From Stenotrophomonas raiganjensis (SeqCode) (GTDB taxonomy: Bacteria; Pseudomonadota; Gammaproteobacteria; Xanthomonadales; Xanthomonadaceae): 64,000 nt of DNA. The first letter of the stretch is position 1. Every line of letters begins with the position of its first letter. The notes beneath the pieces were generated by a model. That model made no database searches and had not been told where the DNA came from. It worked only from the letters and a program-made list of their open reading frames with translations. The stretch lies in the NCBI RefSeq assembly GCF_030658505.1, contig NZ_JAUTXR010000109.1, positions 1 through 64,000 of the forward strand, read 5' to 3'. This document shows, one piece after another, positions 33,054 through 40,502 of the stretch. Position numbers and translations under genes: made by a program.

Positions 33054-35135
33054 ATGCCCATCCCTGCCCTGCAACCGGCCCGCTTGCCGCTGGCTGCCGC
33101 CCTCACCCTGTGCCTGCTTCCCGCTGCCAGCGCCCTTGCCCAGGACAGCACCACCACACTGGACAGCATCCAGGTCTCCGGCAGCTGGCTGGGCACCGGC
33201 CTGCATGACAGCGTGAAGAGCTTCGCCGGCGCGCGCACCGTGGTCGACCGCCAGCGCATCGAGGCCAGTGGCGCGGCCAGCATCGGCGATGCCATGCGCC
33301 GCATCCCCGGCGTGCAGGTCACCGACAACTCCGGCACCGCCGGCAGTTCGGTGTCGCTGAACATCGGCGTGCGCGGCCTGACCGGCCGCTACTCGCCGCG
33401 CTCGACCGTGCTGCTCGATGGCGTGCCGCTGGCGGTGGCGCCGTATGGCCAGCCGCAGCTGTCGTTCGCACCGACCAGCCTGTCCAACATCGAGTCGATC
33501 GACGTGGTGCGCGGCGGCGGCGCGGTGCGCTACGGGCCGCAGAACGTGGGCGGCATCATCAACTTCAGCACACGCGCCATTCCCACCGAGGCCGGCCTGC
33601 ACGGCGAAGCGGGCGTGCGCCATACCGCCTACGATCATGGCAGCGGTGACAGCACCCAGTACAACGCCTTCCTCGGCGGTACCGCTGGCAACGGGCTGGG
33701 CGCCGCCCTGCTCTACTCCGGCCAGGACGGCCGCGGCTGGCGCCAGGGCAGCGGCGACCGTTTCAACGATCTCGCGCTGAAGTTCGCCTACGCCATCGAC
33801 GAACAGCAGGAACTGCGTGCCAAGCTGTCCTACTACGATGTGCGCTCGTTGACCCCAGGCGGCTTGACCCGTGCGCAATACGAGGCCGATCCGTTCCAGA
33901 ACACCCGCCCGACCGACTTCTGGAAGGGCCATCGCACCGGCATCGACCTGGGCTACACCAACACGTTGTCGGCCAACAGTGAATTCGAGGTGCTGGCCTA
34001 TTACAACGAGAGCAGCCGCGCCAGCTCGCTGATCAACGCCGCCAACACCCAGCTGACCGTGCAACCGCGCGACTACCGCGTGCTGGGCATCGAGCCGCGC
34101 TATACCCAGCGCCTGCACTGGGGCAGCACGGTGCATGACGTCACCGCCGGTTACCGCTTCCTGCGCGAGCGTGGCAACGACCGCAGCTACACCGTCACCC
34201 GTCGCACCGGCGTGGCCGGCGCGACCACCCGCTTCGACAACGCCACCGACGCGCACTCCTTCTACATCGATGACCGCATCGCGATCGGCCAGTGGCGGAT
34301 CACCCCGGGCGTGCGCATGGAATGGATCGACATGGACCGCCGCCAGGCCGGGGGCACGGCGACCTTCAGCAGCCGCAACGACAAGGCGCTGCCCTCGATC
34401 AACATCGCCTACCTGCTGACCCCGCAGCTGACCGTATTCGGCAACTACACCACCTCGTTCGGGCCGGTGCAGAACATCCAGCTGAATTCGCAGAGCGCCC
34501 GCAATCCGCTGAACCCGGAGGTGGCAAGGACCGCTGAACTGGGCGCGCGCTGGCAGGACGGTGCACTGCTCGCGGAAGTGACCGTGTTCAAGATGCGCTT
34601 CGACAACCAGATCCTGCAGGTGCCTGGGATCACCCCACCGACCTTCCAGAACATCGGTGCCACCGACCACAAGGGTGTGGAAAGCGCGCTGGAGTACCAC
34701 TTCGCCGAGGACAGTGCGCTGGCCGGGCTGGAGCTGTACGCCAACTACACCTGGACCAAGGCGATCCAGCAGTCCGGCGACAACCGTGGCCTGGACGTGC
34801 CGTTCTACGCGCGCGACACCGACAGCGTCGGCGCCCGCTACGCGCTGGCCGGCTGGACCTTCAATGTCTCCAGCACCCACCAGAGCGGCCAGTTCTCCGA
34901 TGCCGCCAACACCTGGGACGAGACTGCCGATGCGCGCGTGGGCCGCGTGCCGGGCGTGCGGCTGTGGAACGCGCAGGTGGCCTGGCAGGTACCGGGCCTG
35001 GGTGACAGCGAACTCGCGCTGGGCGTGAACAACCTGGCCGACAAGCGCTGGTACACCCGCAACGTCGATGGCAACGCCGGCCGCATGGTGGCCGCACCGC
35101 GCACGTTCTACGTGCAGGGCCGCTACCGCTTCTGA
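33054..35135 (+). CDS. TonB-dependent receptor, FecA/siderophore type
   Basis: 693 residues, without an STN domain. Signal peptide MPIPALQPARLPLAAALTLCLLPAASALAQ, plug ~45-165 (IGDAMRRIPGVQVTDNSGTAGSSVSLNIGVRGL, IESIDVVRGGGAVRYGPQNVGGIINFSTR), 22-strand barrel ending in F (VQGRYRF). FGNYTTSFGPVQNIQLN and ELGARWQDG fall in the FRAP/NPNL zone and are typical of ferric-citrate/siderophore receptors. The Fur-like site upstream supports iron control. ATG 33054 gives the signal peptide; the longer frame from 33006 overlaps the Fur-like box. Confidence 0.9.
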   Translation: MPIPALQPARLPLAAALTLCLLPAASALAQDSTTTLDSIQVSGSWLGTGLHDSVKSFAGARTVVDRQRIEASGAASIGDAMRRIPGVQVTDNSGTAGSSVSLNIGVRGLTGRYSPRSTVLLDGVPLAVAPYGQPQLSFAPTSLSNIESIDVVRGGGAVRYGPQNVGGIINFSTRAIPTEAGLHGEAGVRHTAYDHGSGDSTQYNAFLGGTAGNGLGAALLYSGQDGRGWRQGSGDRFNDLALKFAYAIDEQQELRAKLSYYDVRSLTPGGLTRAQYEADPFQNTRPTDFWKGHRTGIDLGYTNTLSANSEFEVLAYYNESSRASSLINAANTQLTVQPRDYRVLGIEPRYTQRLHWGSTVHDVTAGYRFLRERGNDRSYTVTRRTGVAGATTRFDNATDAHSFYIDDRIAIGQWRITPGVRMEWIDMDRRQAGGTATFSSRNDKALPSINIAYLLTPQLTVFGNYTTSFGPVQNIQLNSQSARNPLNPEVARTAELGARWQDGALLAEVTVFKMRFDNQILQVPGITPPTFQNIGATDHKGVESALEYHFAEDSALAGLELYANYTWTKAIQQSGDNRGLDVPFYARDTDSVGARYALAGWTFNVSSTHQSGQFSDAANTWDETADARVGRVPGVRLWNAQVAWQVPGLGDSELALGVNNLADKRWYTRNVDGNAGRMVAAPRTFYVQGRYRF

Positions 35136-35197
35136 AGCCGTAGCCGCCCGATGCAGTGACGGCGGCGATCACGGTGGCGGCGTATCATGCCGCCACC

Positions 35198-36970
35198 ATG
35201 TCATTGCCCGTTTCGCCATCGCGCCTGCATCTGGCCTTCCAGGGCCTGCGCCTGCGGCTGCGTGGCAGTGACCTGTGGTTCATTGCGCTTGCCCTGCTGG
35301 TCGGCCTGATCGCCGGCTACCTGACCCTGCTGCAGTCGGGTATCGCACGCTGGTTGCAGGGCACCCTGTACGGGCTGGACGACGGCATGCGCCTGAGCTC
35401 CCTGCCCTCGCTGACCTGGACCGCGTTGCTGGTGCTGCCACTGGGTGGCCTGCTGGTTGGCCTGGTCAGCCTGGCCGCGACCCGGCTCAAACGTCCCCTG
35501 CTGGATGCGGTGGAAGCCAACGCCCTGCACGGCGGCCGCATGTCGATGCGCGACAACCTGATCGTGCTGACCCAGACCCTGTTGTCCAACGGCTGCGGCG
35601 CCTCGGTCGGGCTGGAAGCCTCATACACGCAGATGGGCGCCGGCAGCGGCTCGCAGTTGGGTCGGGTGATGCGCCTGCGCCGCAACGACGTGCGCATCCT
35701 GGTCGGCGCCGGTGCCGCCGGTGCCATCGCCGCCGCGTTCGGGGCACCGTTGGCGGGTGCGTTCTATGCCTTCGAGATCGTGATCGGCGCCTATACCCCG
35801 GCTGCACTGGCGCCGGTGGCGGTAGCCGCCCTGGCTGGCGCCTTCGTGGCCGACCAGGCTGGGATCGAGGCCTACCTGCTGCCCGCCGCCGCGACCATCG
35901 ACGTGCGTGCCGCCGACTATGCCATCTACGGCCTGCTCGGCTGCTGCTGCGCGATGGTCGGTATCGTCATCATGCGCCTGATCGCCTCGATTGAAGGCAC
36001 GGTCAAGCGCAGCCCGCTGCCTGCCTGGGGGCGGCCGGTGGTCGGTGGCCTGCTGCTGATTCCACTGGCACTGGCCAGCCCGCAGGTACTGTCGTCCGGA
36101 CACGGCGCGCTGCACCTGGACCTGACCACGCATCTGCCGCTGGTCTGGATCGGTGGCCTGCTGACCCTGAAGTGCCTGGCCTCGGGTATCTCGCTGGGCT
36201 TCGGCTTCCGCGGCGGCCTGTTCTTCGCCTCACTGTTCATGGGCACCCTGGTCGGTGCGCTGTTTGCCGGCCTGCTGGCGCTGGCCACCGGTGTGCCGGT
36301 GATCGATGCCACATCGGCCGCGCTGGCGGGCATGGCGGCATTGGCTGCTGCGGTGGTAGGTGCGCCGATGACGATGGCCATGCTGGTGCTGGAGGGCACC
36401 CATGACTTCCTGCTGACCAGCGTGGTGATGAGCGCGGTGCTGGTCTCCAGCACGCTGGTGCGGCAGTGGTTCGGCTATTCGTTCTCGACCTGGCGCATGC
36501 ATCTGCGCGGTGAAACCATCAGGAGTGCCCGCGACGTGGGCTGGGTGCAGAACCTCAATGCTGGCCGGCTGATGCGCAAGGGGGTTGCCACCGCTCCGGC
36601 CGATATCGATGCTGCCGCCTTCCGCCAACGCTTTCCGCTGGGCTCGGGCAGCCGGGTGATCCTGATCGACAGCGAAGGCCATTATGCCGGCATCGTACAG
36701 ATCCCGCGCGTCTACGGTGATGGGGTGAAGCCGGAGACCATGATCGGCGAGCTTGCCGAGAACCGGGACATATCTCTGTCGCCGGCCGCCGACGTGGTCA
36801 GCGTGATGCAGCGCTTCGACCAGACCCAGGCCGACGAACTGGCCGTGGTCGCCGCCGACGGCCAGGTGCTGGGCGTCGTCTCCGAAGCTTTCGTGCGCAA
36901 GCGCTACGCCGAAGAACTGGACAAGCGCCAACGCGAGCTGATGGGCGAGCGGGTCGAGGACACCGACTGA
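35198..36970 (+). CDS. ClC-type chloride channel/antiporter with CBS-like tail
   Basis: 590 residues from ATG 35198 (MSLPVSPSRLHLAF). About 420 residues of ClC membrane core: GASVGLEASYTQMGAGSGSQLGR matches the GREGP region and keeps its gating Glu; AAAFGAPLAGAFYAFE is the classic AFNAPLAG segment; GFGFRGGLFFASLFMG matches GxFxP. The GSGIP motif is not conserved. The C-terminal ~130 residues resemble a CBS pair (VILIDSEGHYAGIVQIPRVY, ELAVVAADGQVLGVVSEAFVRKRY). Cl-/H+ exchange versus channel cannot be settled. Follows the TonB receptor by 62 bp. Confidence 0.88.
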   Translation: MSLPVSPSRLHLAFQGLRLRLRGSDLWFIALALLVGLIAGYLTLLQSGIARWLQGTLYGLDDGMRLSSLPSLTWTALLVLPLGGLLVGLVSLAATRLKRPLLDAVEANALHGGRMSMRDNLIVLTQTLLSNGCGASVGLEASYTQMGAGSGSQLGRVMRLRRNDVRILVGAGAAGAIAAAFGAPLAGAFYAFEIVIGAYTPAALAPVAVAALAGAFVADQAGIEAYLLPAAATIDVRAADYAIYGLLGCCCAMVGIVIMRLIASIEGTVKRSPLPAWGRPVVGGLLLIPLALASPQVLSSGHGALHLDLTTHLPLVWIGGLLTLKCLASGISLGFGFRGGLFFASLFMGTLVGALFAGLLALATGVPVIDATSAALAGMAALAAAVVGAPMTMAMLVLEGTHDFLLTSVVMSAVLVSSTLVRQWFGYSFSTWRMHLRGETIRSARDVGWVQNLNAGRLMRKGVATAPADIDAAAFRQRFPLGSGSRVILIDSEGHYAGIVQIPRVYGDGVKPETMIGELAENRDISLSPAADVVSVMQRFDQTQADELAVVAADGQVLGVVSEAFVRKRYAEELDKRQRELMGERVEDTD

Positions 36971-36982
36971 CCCCGAAAAAGC

Positions 36983-36995
36983 GGACGGAGGGGAT
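36983..36995. repeat. Half copy of the GGACGGAGGGGAT element
   Basis: GGACGGAGGGGAT, followed by TTGGTCGTTTTT, just after the ClC stop. It is the left arm of the palindrome found complete at 39120-39183, here without its partner arm. The run of T may still give weak termination. Confidence 0.6.
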
Positions 36996-37071
36996 TTGGT
37001 CGTTTTTGGCACATCCGGATCTCCATGCAGGGCGTGGTTCCACCGTCACATGGCCGAGGTAGACTCCGGCC

Positions 37072-37788
37072 ATGCGCTTCATTGAAACCTTCCAGGCCGG
37101 CCCCTTCGCCGACACCGTGGTCAGTCTGCTGGCCGCCTTCGTGCTGGGCACACTGATCGGAGCCGAGCGCCAGTACCGGCAGCGCACCGCCGGCCTGCGC
37201 ACCAACGTACTGGTTGCGGTGGGTGCCGCCGCCTTCGTCGACCTGGGCATGCGCATCGCCGGCAGCGCCGAGGCGGTGCGGGTGATTTCCTACGTGGTCT
37301 CCGGCGTCGGTTTCCTCGGCGCCGGCGTGATCATGAAGGAAGGCATGAACGTGCGTGGCCTCAACACCGCCGCCACGTTGTGGTGCTCGGCGGCCGTGGG
37401 CAGCTGCACCGGTGCCGACATGCTGGCCGAGGGCGTACTGCTGACCGTGCTGATCATCGCCGGCAACACCCTGCTGCGGCCGCTGGTGAATGCGATCAAC
37501 CGCATCCCGATCAACGAGGCGGCGACCGAAGCCACCTACGAAGTGCGCCTGAGCGTGGATGCCGAAGCCGTGCCGCGGGTGCGCGAGCGCCTGGTCGATG
37601 CGCTGGAAGCGGCGCAGTATCCGGTCGGTGACGTGCAGGTGGTCGAGCATGCCGATGCGCCCACCGACGTGATCGCCGTGCTGGTCAGTACTGCGGTCAG
37701 TGCCGACGAGCTGGACGTGGTGCTGGCGCGGATGGAGCACGTGCCGGGCGTACTGCACGCCACCTGGGAAGTCAGTACCCGGGACTGA
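37072..37788 (+). CDS. MgtC/SapB-family membrane protein
   Basis: 238 residues. Four to five N-terminal helices (~1-140) carry the MgtC signature: LGTLIGAERQYRQRTAGLRTNVLVAVGAA and GVGFLGAGVIMKEGMNVRGLNTAATLWCSAAVG. The C-terminal ~90 residues form an ACT-like soluble domain (ATYEVRLSVDAEAVPRVRERLVDAL). MgtC is linked to survival at low Mg and modulation of ATP synthase in some pathogens; the role here is unknown. A TAGACT -10-like hexamer lies about 15 bp before the ATG. Confidence 0.9.
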   Translation: MRFIETFQAGPFADTVVSLLAAFVLGTLIGAERQYRQRTAGLRTNVLVAVGAAAFVDLGMRIAGSAEAVRVISYVVSGVGFLGAGVIMKEGMNVRGLNTAATLWCSAAVGSCTGADMLAEGVLLTVLIIAGNTLLRPLVNAINRIPINEAATEATYEVRLSVDAEAVPRVRERLVDALEAAQYPVGDVQVVEHADAPTDVIAVLVSTAVSADELDVVLARMEHVPGVLHATWEVSTRD

Positions 37789-37819
37789 TTCATCCACGCA
37801 TGGCGTGGATGCTCTTCCC

Positions 37820-38221
37820 TCACCCTCCCATGCGCTGCTGCGCACGCAGCAGTTTCCGGAACGAAGCGCACTTCCGGGCATCCTCTGCCTGCGGGCACGC
37901 CGCCGCACGCTGCAGATGCCGTCGCACCCGCTGCAGCTGGGTGATCTGCCGCTGCAGCACCTCGGCCTGCGCCAACAAGGCATCGCGGTCCAGGGTAATG
38001 CTTCCTCTCCGGGGCAATGACAACGCGATCTGCTGCAGCGACATCCCGGCCGCCTGGCCGAGACCGATCAGCGCCAGCCGTTCCAGCACCTGCTCGTCAT
38101 ACTGCCGGCGCAGGCCGCGACGGCCCAGCACCTGCAGCAACCCCAGCTGTTCGTAGTAACGCAGGGTCGAGGCCGGCACGCCACTGCGCTTCACCACTTC
38201 GCCGATATCCAGTTCACGCAC
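37820..38221 (-). CDS. MerR-family regulator
   Basis: 133 residues starting at a GTG. N-terminal MerR winged helix: DIGEVVKRSGVPASTLRYYEQLGLLQVLGRRGLRRQYDEQVLERLALI. A dimerization helix follows (~75-110). The C-terminus has two cysteines in ACPQAEDARKCASF that could bind metal or sense redox. It lacks the four-Cys cluster of SoxR. Divergent from a methyltransferase over 63 bp containing a 19-bp-spacer promoter, so it probably activates that gene by DNA untwisting. Effector unknown. Confidence 0.88.
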   Translation of the reverse strand: MRELDIGEVVKRSGVPASTLRYYEQLGLLQVLGRRGLRRQYDEQVLERLALIGLGQAAGMSLQQIALSLPRRGSITLDRDALLAQAEVLQRQITQLQRVRRHLQRAAACPQAEDARKCASFRKLLRAQQRMGG

Positions 38222-38225
38222 GAGC

Positions 38226-38256
38226 TTGACCTCAAGTCGCCTTCAAGCATCAACCT
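38226..38256 (+). promoter_or_regulatory. MerR-type promoter with 19-bp spacer
   Basis: TTGACC (-35, 38226-38231), 19-bp spacer, then a weak CAACCT -10. The spacer carries CCTCAAGTCGCCTTCAAG, matching 13 of 18 positions of the SoxR box and similar to the site before sodA. It lies between the MerR GTG and the methyltransferase ATG. Confidence 0.55.
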
Positions 38257-38284
38257 ATGGGCAACTTCGCAGCAGGACAAGGTC

Positions 38285-39112
38285 ATGCCCCACACATCCC
38301 CCGTTGACCAGAACGCGCTCTGGAATGGCAGCAGCGGCCACGCCTGGGTCGCCCAGCAGGCCATCCTTGATGGCCTGTTCCAGCCGATGGCCGACCTGCT
38401 GGTGGCCGAACTTCCGGATACCGTCACGCAACTGCTGGATGTTGGCTGTGGCACCGGCGCCAGCCTGCTGGCATCGGCGACGGCGCGCCCAGCGGCGCAC
38501 AGCACCGGCCTGGACATCTCTGCACCGATGCTGGCGCTGGCGCGCCAGCGCGCCGAGGCGGCGGGGCTGCACGCGGACTTCATCGTGGCGGACGCGCAGC
38601 GGCATCCACTGCCCCCTGTGCACTTCGATTGGATCCAGTCGCGGCTGGGGGTGATGTTCTTCGAGGATACCGGGGCCGCCTTCGCCAACCTGCATCGCGC
38701 AGCGCGCCCCGGCGCCGGGCTTCGCTTCATTGCGTGGCGCGGCGCCGAGGAGAATCCGTTCATGACCACCGCCGAGCGCGCCATCGGCGATGCACTGGAA
38801 CTGCCGCCGCGGGTGCCCGGCATGCCGGGGCAGTTCGCCTTCGCCGATGGCGAACGCGTACGGCACCTGCTGCGGCTGGCAGGCTGGCACGACGTGGAGG
38901 TCACCGCAGTGGACCTGCCGTGCTCGATCGCACGCAAGGACCTGCCAGCCTACATCGGCCAGCTGGGCCCGTTGGGACTCGCCCTGCGATCGATGCCGAA
39001 GGAACGCGCCGAACCCCTGCTGGCCAGGGCGCTATCCGCATTCGCACCGTTCATCGCGGGCGACCGCGTACGTGTGGACGCAGCCTGCTGGCGGGTCCGC
39101 GCCCGCGCCTGA
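38285..39112 (+). CDS. Class I SAM-dependent methyltransferase
   Basis: 275 residues with methyltransferase motif I LLDVGCGTGASLLAS (~50-64), motif II acidic LDISAPMLALARQRA, and FIVADAQRHPLPPVHFDWIQSRLGVMFFEDT for motifs III-IV. The N-terminus MPHTSPVDQNALWNGSSGHAWV resembles methyltransferases that act on small molecules (ubiquinone/arsenite-like group), but it lacks arsenite-binding cysteines. Likely controlled by the divergent MerR regulator; the substrate may be a toxic compound sensed by it (inference). Confidence 0.85.
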   Translation: MPHTSPVDQNALWNGSSGHAWVAQQAILDGLFQPMADLLVAELPDTVTQLLDVGCGTGASLLASATARPAAHSTGLDISAPMLALARQRAEAAGLHADFIVADAQRHPLPPVHFDWIQSRLGVMFFEDTGAAFANLHRAARPGAGLRFIAWRGAEENPFMTTAERAIGDALELPPRVPGMPGQFAFADGERVRHLLRLAGWHDVEVTAVDLPCSIARKDLPAYIGQLGPLGLALRSMPKERAEPLLARALSAFAPFIAGDRVRVDAACWRVRARA

Positions 39113-39119
39113 AAAATGC

Positions 39120-39183
39120 GGACGGAGGGGATCAAGTCGCACATGCCCCGGTTGTGCCGGAGACGACTTAATCCCCTCCGTCC
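39120..39183. terminator. Bidirectional terminator, GGACGGAGGGGAT palindrome
   Basis: Twenty-bp arms (39120-39139 and 39164-39183) with one mismatch enclose a 24-nt loop. AAAAA precedes the left arm and TTTTT follows the right arm, so either strand gives hairpin plus U-tract. It lies between the convergent methyltransferase and DUF6959-like genes. Confidence 0.85.
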
Positions 39184-39192
39184 CTTTTTCTG

Positions 39193-39483
39193 CTAGAGCG
39201 CCTCGCCGGCGTCGGCCAAGCGCGATTCGATCAGTGCGTACCACTGCTGCAGCACGTCGATCAGCATGTCCAGCTCGGCATCGGTGCGCTGTGCGCGGCC
39301 GCTGCGCAGGCAAGCCTGGGCTTCCTGCAGCTGGGCCAGGAACCCGGCCACGGTGTCGGCCTGCAGGATCAGACCCGGCAGGCGCCGCCCGGGTATGCGC
39401 ACCACGGCATGATTGCCGAGCTGTCCATACACACTCAGTGTGGTTTCCGTCTTCATGGAAAGTGGCAGGAATTGGGCGTTCAT
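39193..39483 (-). CDS. Small conserved protein, DUF6959-like
   Basis: About 96 residues (start MNAQFLPLSMKTETT at 39483, or MKTETT at 39456). The core VYGQLGNHAVVRIPGRRLPGLILQADTVAGFLAQLQEAQ has the PGR(R/K)xPGxxxQxD pattern I associate with DUF6959; the C-terminal half is helical (DAELDMLIDVLQQWYALIESRL). No catalytic motif. Function unknown; it stands alone between two terminator-like elements. Confidence 0.65.
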   Translation of the reverse strand: MNAQFLPLSMKTETTLSVYGQLGNHAVVRIPGRRLPGLILQADTVAGFLAQLQEAQACLRSGRAQRTDAELDMLIDVLQQWYALIESRLADAGEAL

Positions 39484-39604
39484 CGCAGGCACCGTGGAAA
39501 ACCTGAGCCGCCGGCAGGCATGGTCAACGGGGGAGACGTAACCATGTCCTGCCGACGGTCAGGGGGGACTCGGGATACGGGGGTGCGGCCCCGGCGTAGG
39601 TCGG

Positions 39605-40441
39605 TCAGCGCGGCTGGGCCATTCCGGCGATCTGCACGCGCCGGTTCGGCGCCAGGCAGGCGATCAGTTCGCGACGATTGCGCTGCTCGCACTGCACGAT
39701 CGGCTCGGCGGCGCCGCGCCCTTCGGCGCTGATGCTGGCGGCGGGCACCCCGCCCTGCACCAGCGCGCTGCGCACCGCTTCGGCGCGGCGCTGCGACAAG
39801 GACTGGTTGTAGCTGGCACTGCCGATACGGTCGGTATATCCAGTCACCCGGATCGACTGCACCTGCGAAGCTTCGCGAACCTGTGCCAGGATGCCCTGCA
39901 CCGCCTGCTGGCCCTCGGCGCTGAGCACGGCACTGTCGAAGCCGAACAGCGCATCGGCCGACAGTCGCAAGGGCTGCTCCGGCAGCGGTGCGGGTGCCGG
40001 CGGTGCCGGCGGCCGCGGCGGTTCGAGTACGGCCGCACACGACTCCGGCTTCCAATAGCCGCCCTGCGCGATGCCCTTGCCGTCGAAGCGGACCTGGAAC
40101 TGGCAGGTGAAGTACTCCGCGCCCTGTGCGGTACGGAAGTTGAACAGGTAGTTCCACTCGCGCACGCCCCACATGCCTTCATTGAAATGCGGCGTGCCCA
40201 GCAGCGTGTACAGCTGGCGCTTGGTCATGCCCGGCGCGAAGCGGCGCAGGTCGGCGACGTCGGGATAGGTGCCTTCCTTCAGCGACGCCTTGGAGGCCTC
40301 GGGGAAGTGCACGGCCGTAGCTTCGGCAGGGCCATCGGCGGCCGGCGCATGGCTGCGGCAGGCGGCCAGCAGGCCCATCCCCAGGATCAGGCCCAGCATG
40401 GCGGTCATCTGGCCGCTGCGGGCGATGCAATGCTGTTTCAT
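39605..40441 (-). CDS. TpgA-like lipoprotein: BamE/SmpA domain fused to OmpA C-terminal domain
   Basis: 278 residues. A lipoprotein signal ends LLAAC (Cys28). Residues ~45-125 are BamE/SmpA-OmlA-like (RRFAPGMTKRQLYTLLGTPHFNEGMWGVREWNYLFNFRT). A Pro-rich linker (PPRPPAPPAPAPLPE) leads to an OmpA C-terminal peptidoglycan-binding domain (VTGYTDRIGSASYNQSLSQRRAEAVRSAL). This architecture is that of TpgA, which helps the Acinetobacter trimeric autotransporter AtaA assemble on the surface. It lies 61 bp downstream of the giant adhesin gene on the same strand, so it is its likely dedicated assembly partner. Confidence 0.88.
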   Translation of the reverse strand: MKQHCIARSGQMTAMLGLILGMGLLAACRSHAPAADGPAEATAVHFPEASKASLKEGTYPDVADLRRFAPGMTKRQLYTLLGTPHFNEGMWGVREWNYLFNFRTAQGAEYFTCQFQVRFDGKGIAQGGYWKPESCAAVLEPPRPPAPPAPAPLPEQPLRLSADALFGFDSAVLSAEGQQAVQGILAQVREASQVQSIRVTGYTDRIGSASYNQSLSQRRAEAVRSALVQGGVPAASISAEGRGAAEPIVQCEQRNRRELIACLAPNRRVQIAGMAQPR

Positions 40442-40502
40442 GTCAGTCCCCCTATGGACGGTTCCGCGATGCCGGGCCGCGGCTGCGGCCCGGCGGCGGC
40501 GA

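Noticed and set aside
33012..34880. 622-codon minus-strand frame opposite a TonB receptor
   Set aside because: Antisense shadow; no start signal or domain.
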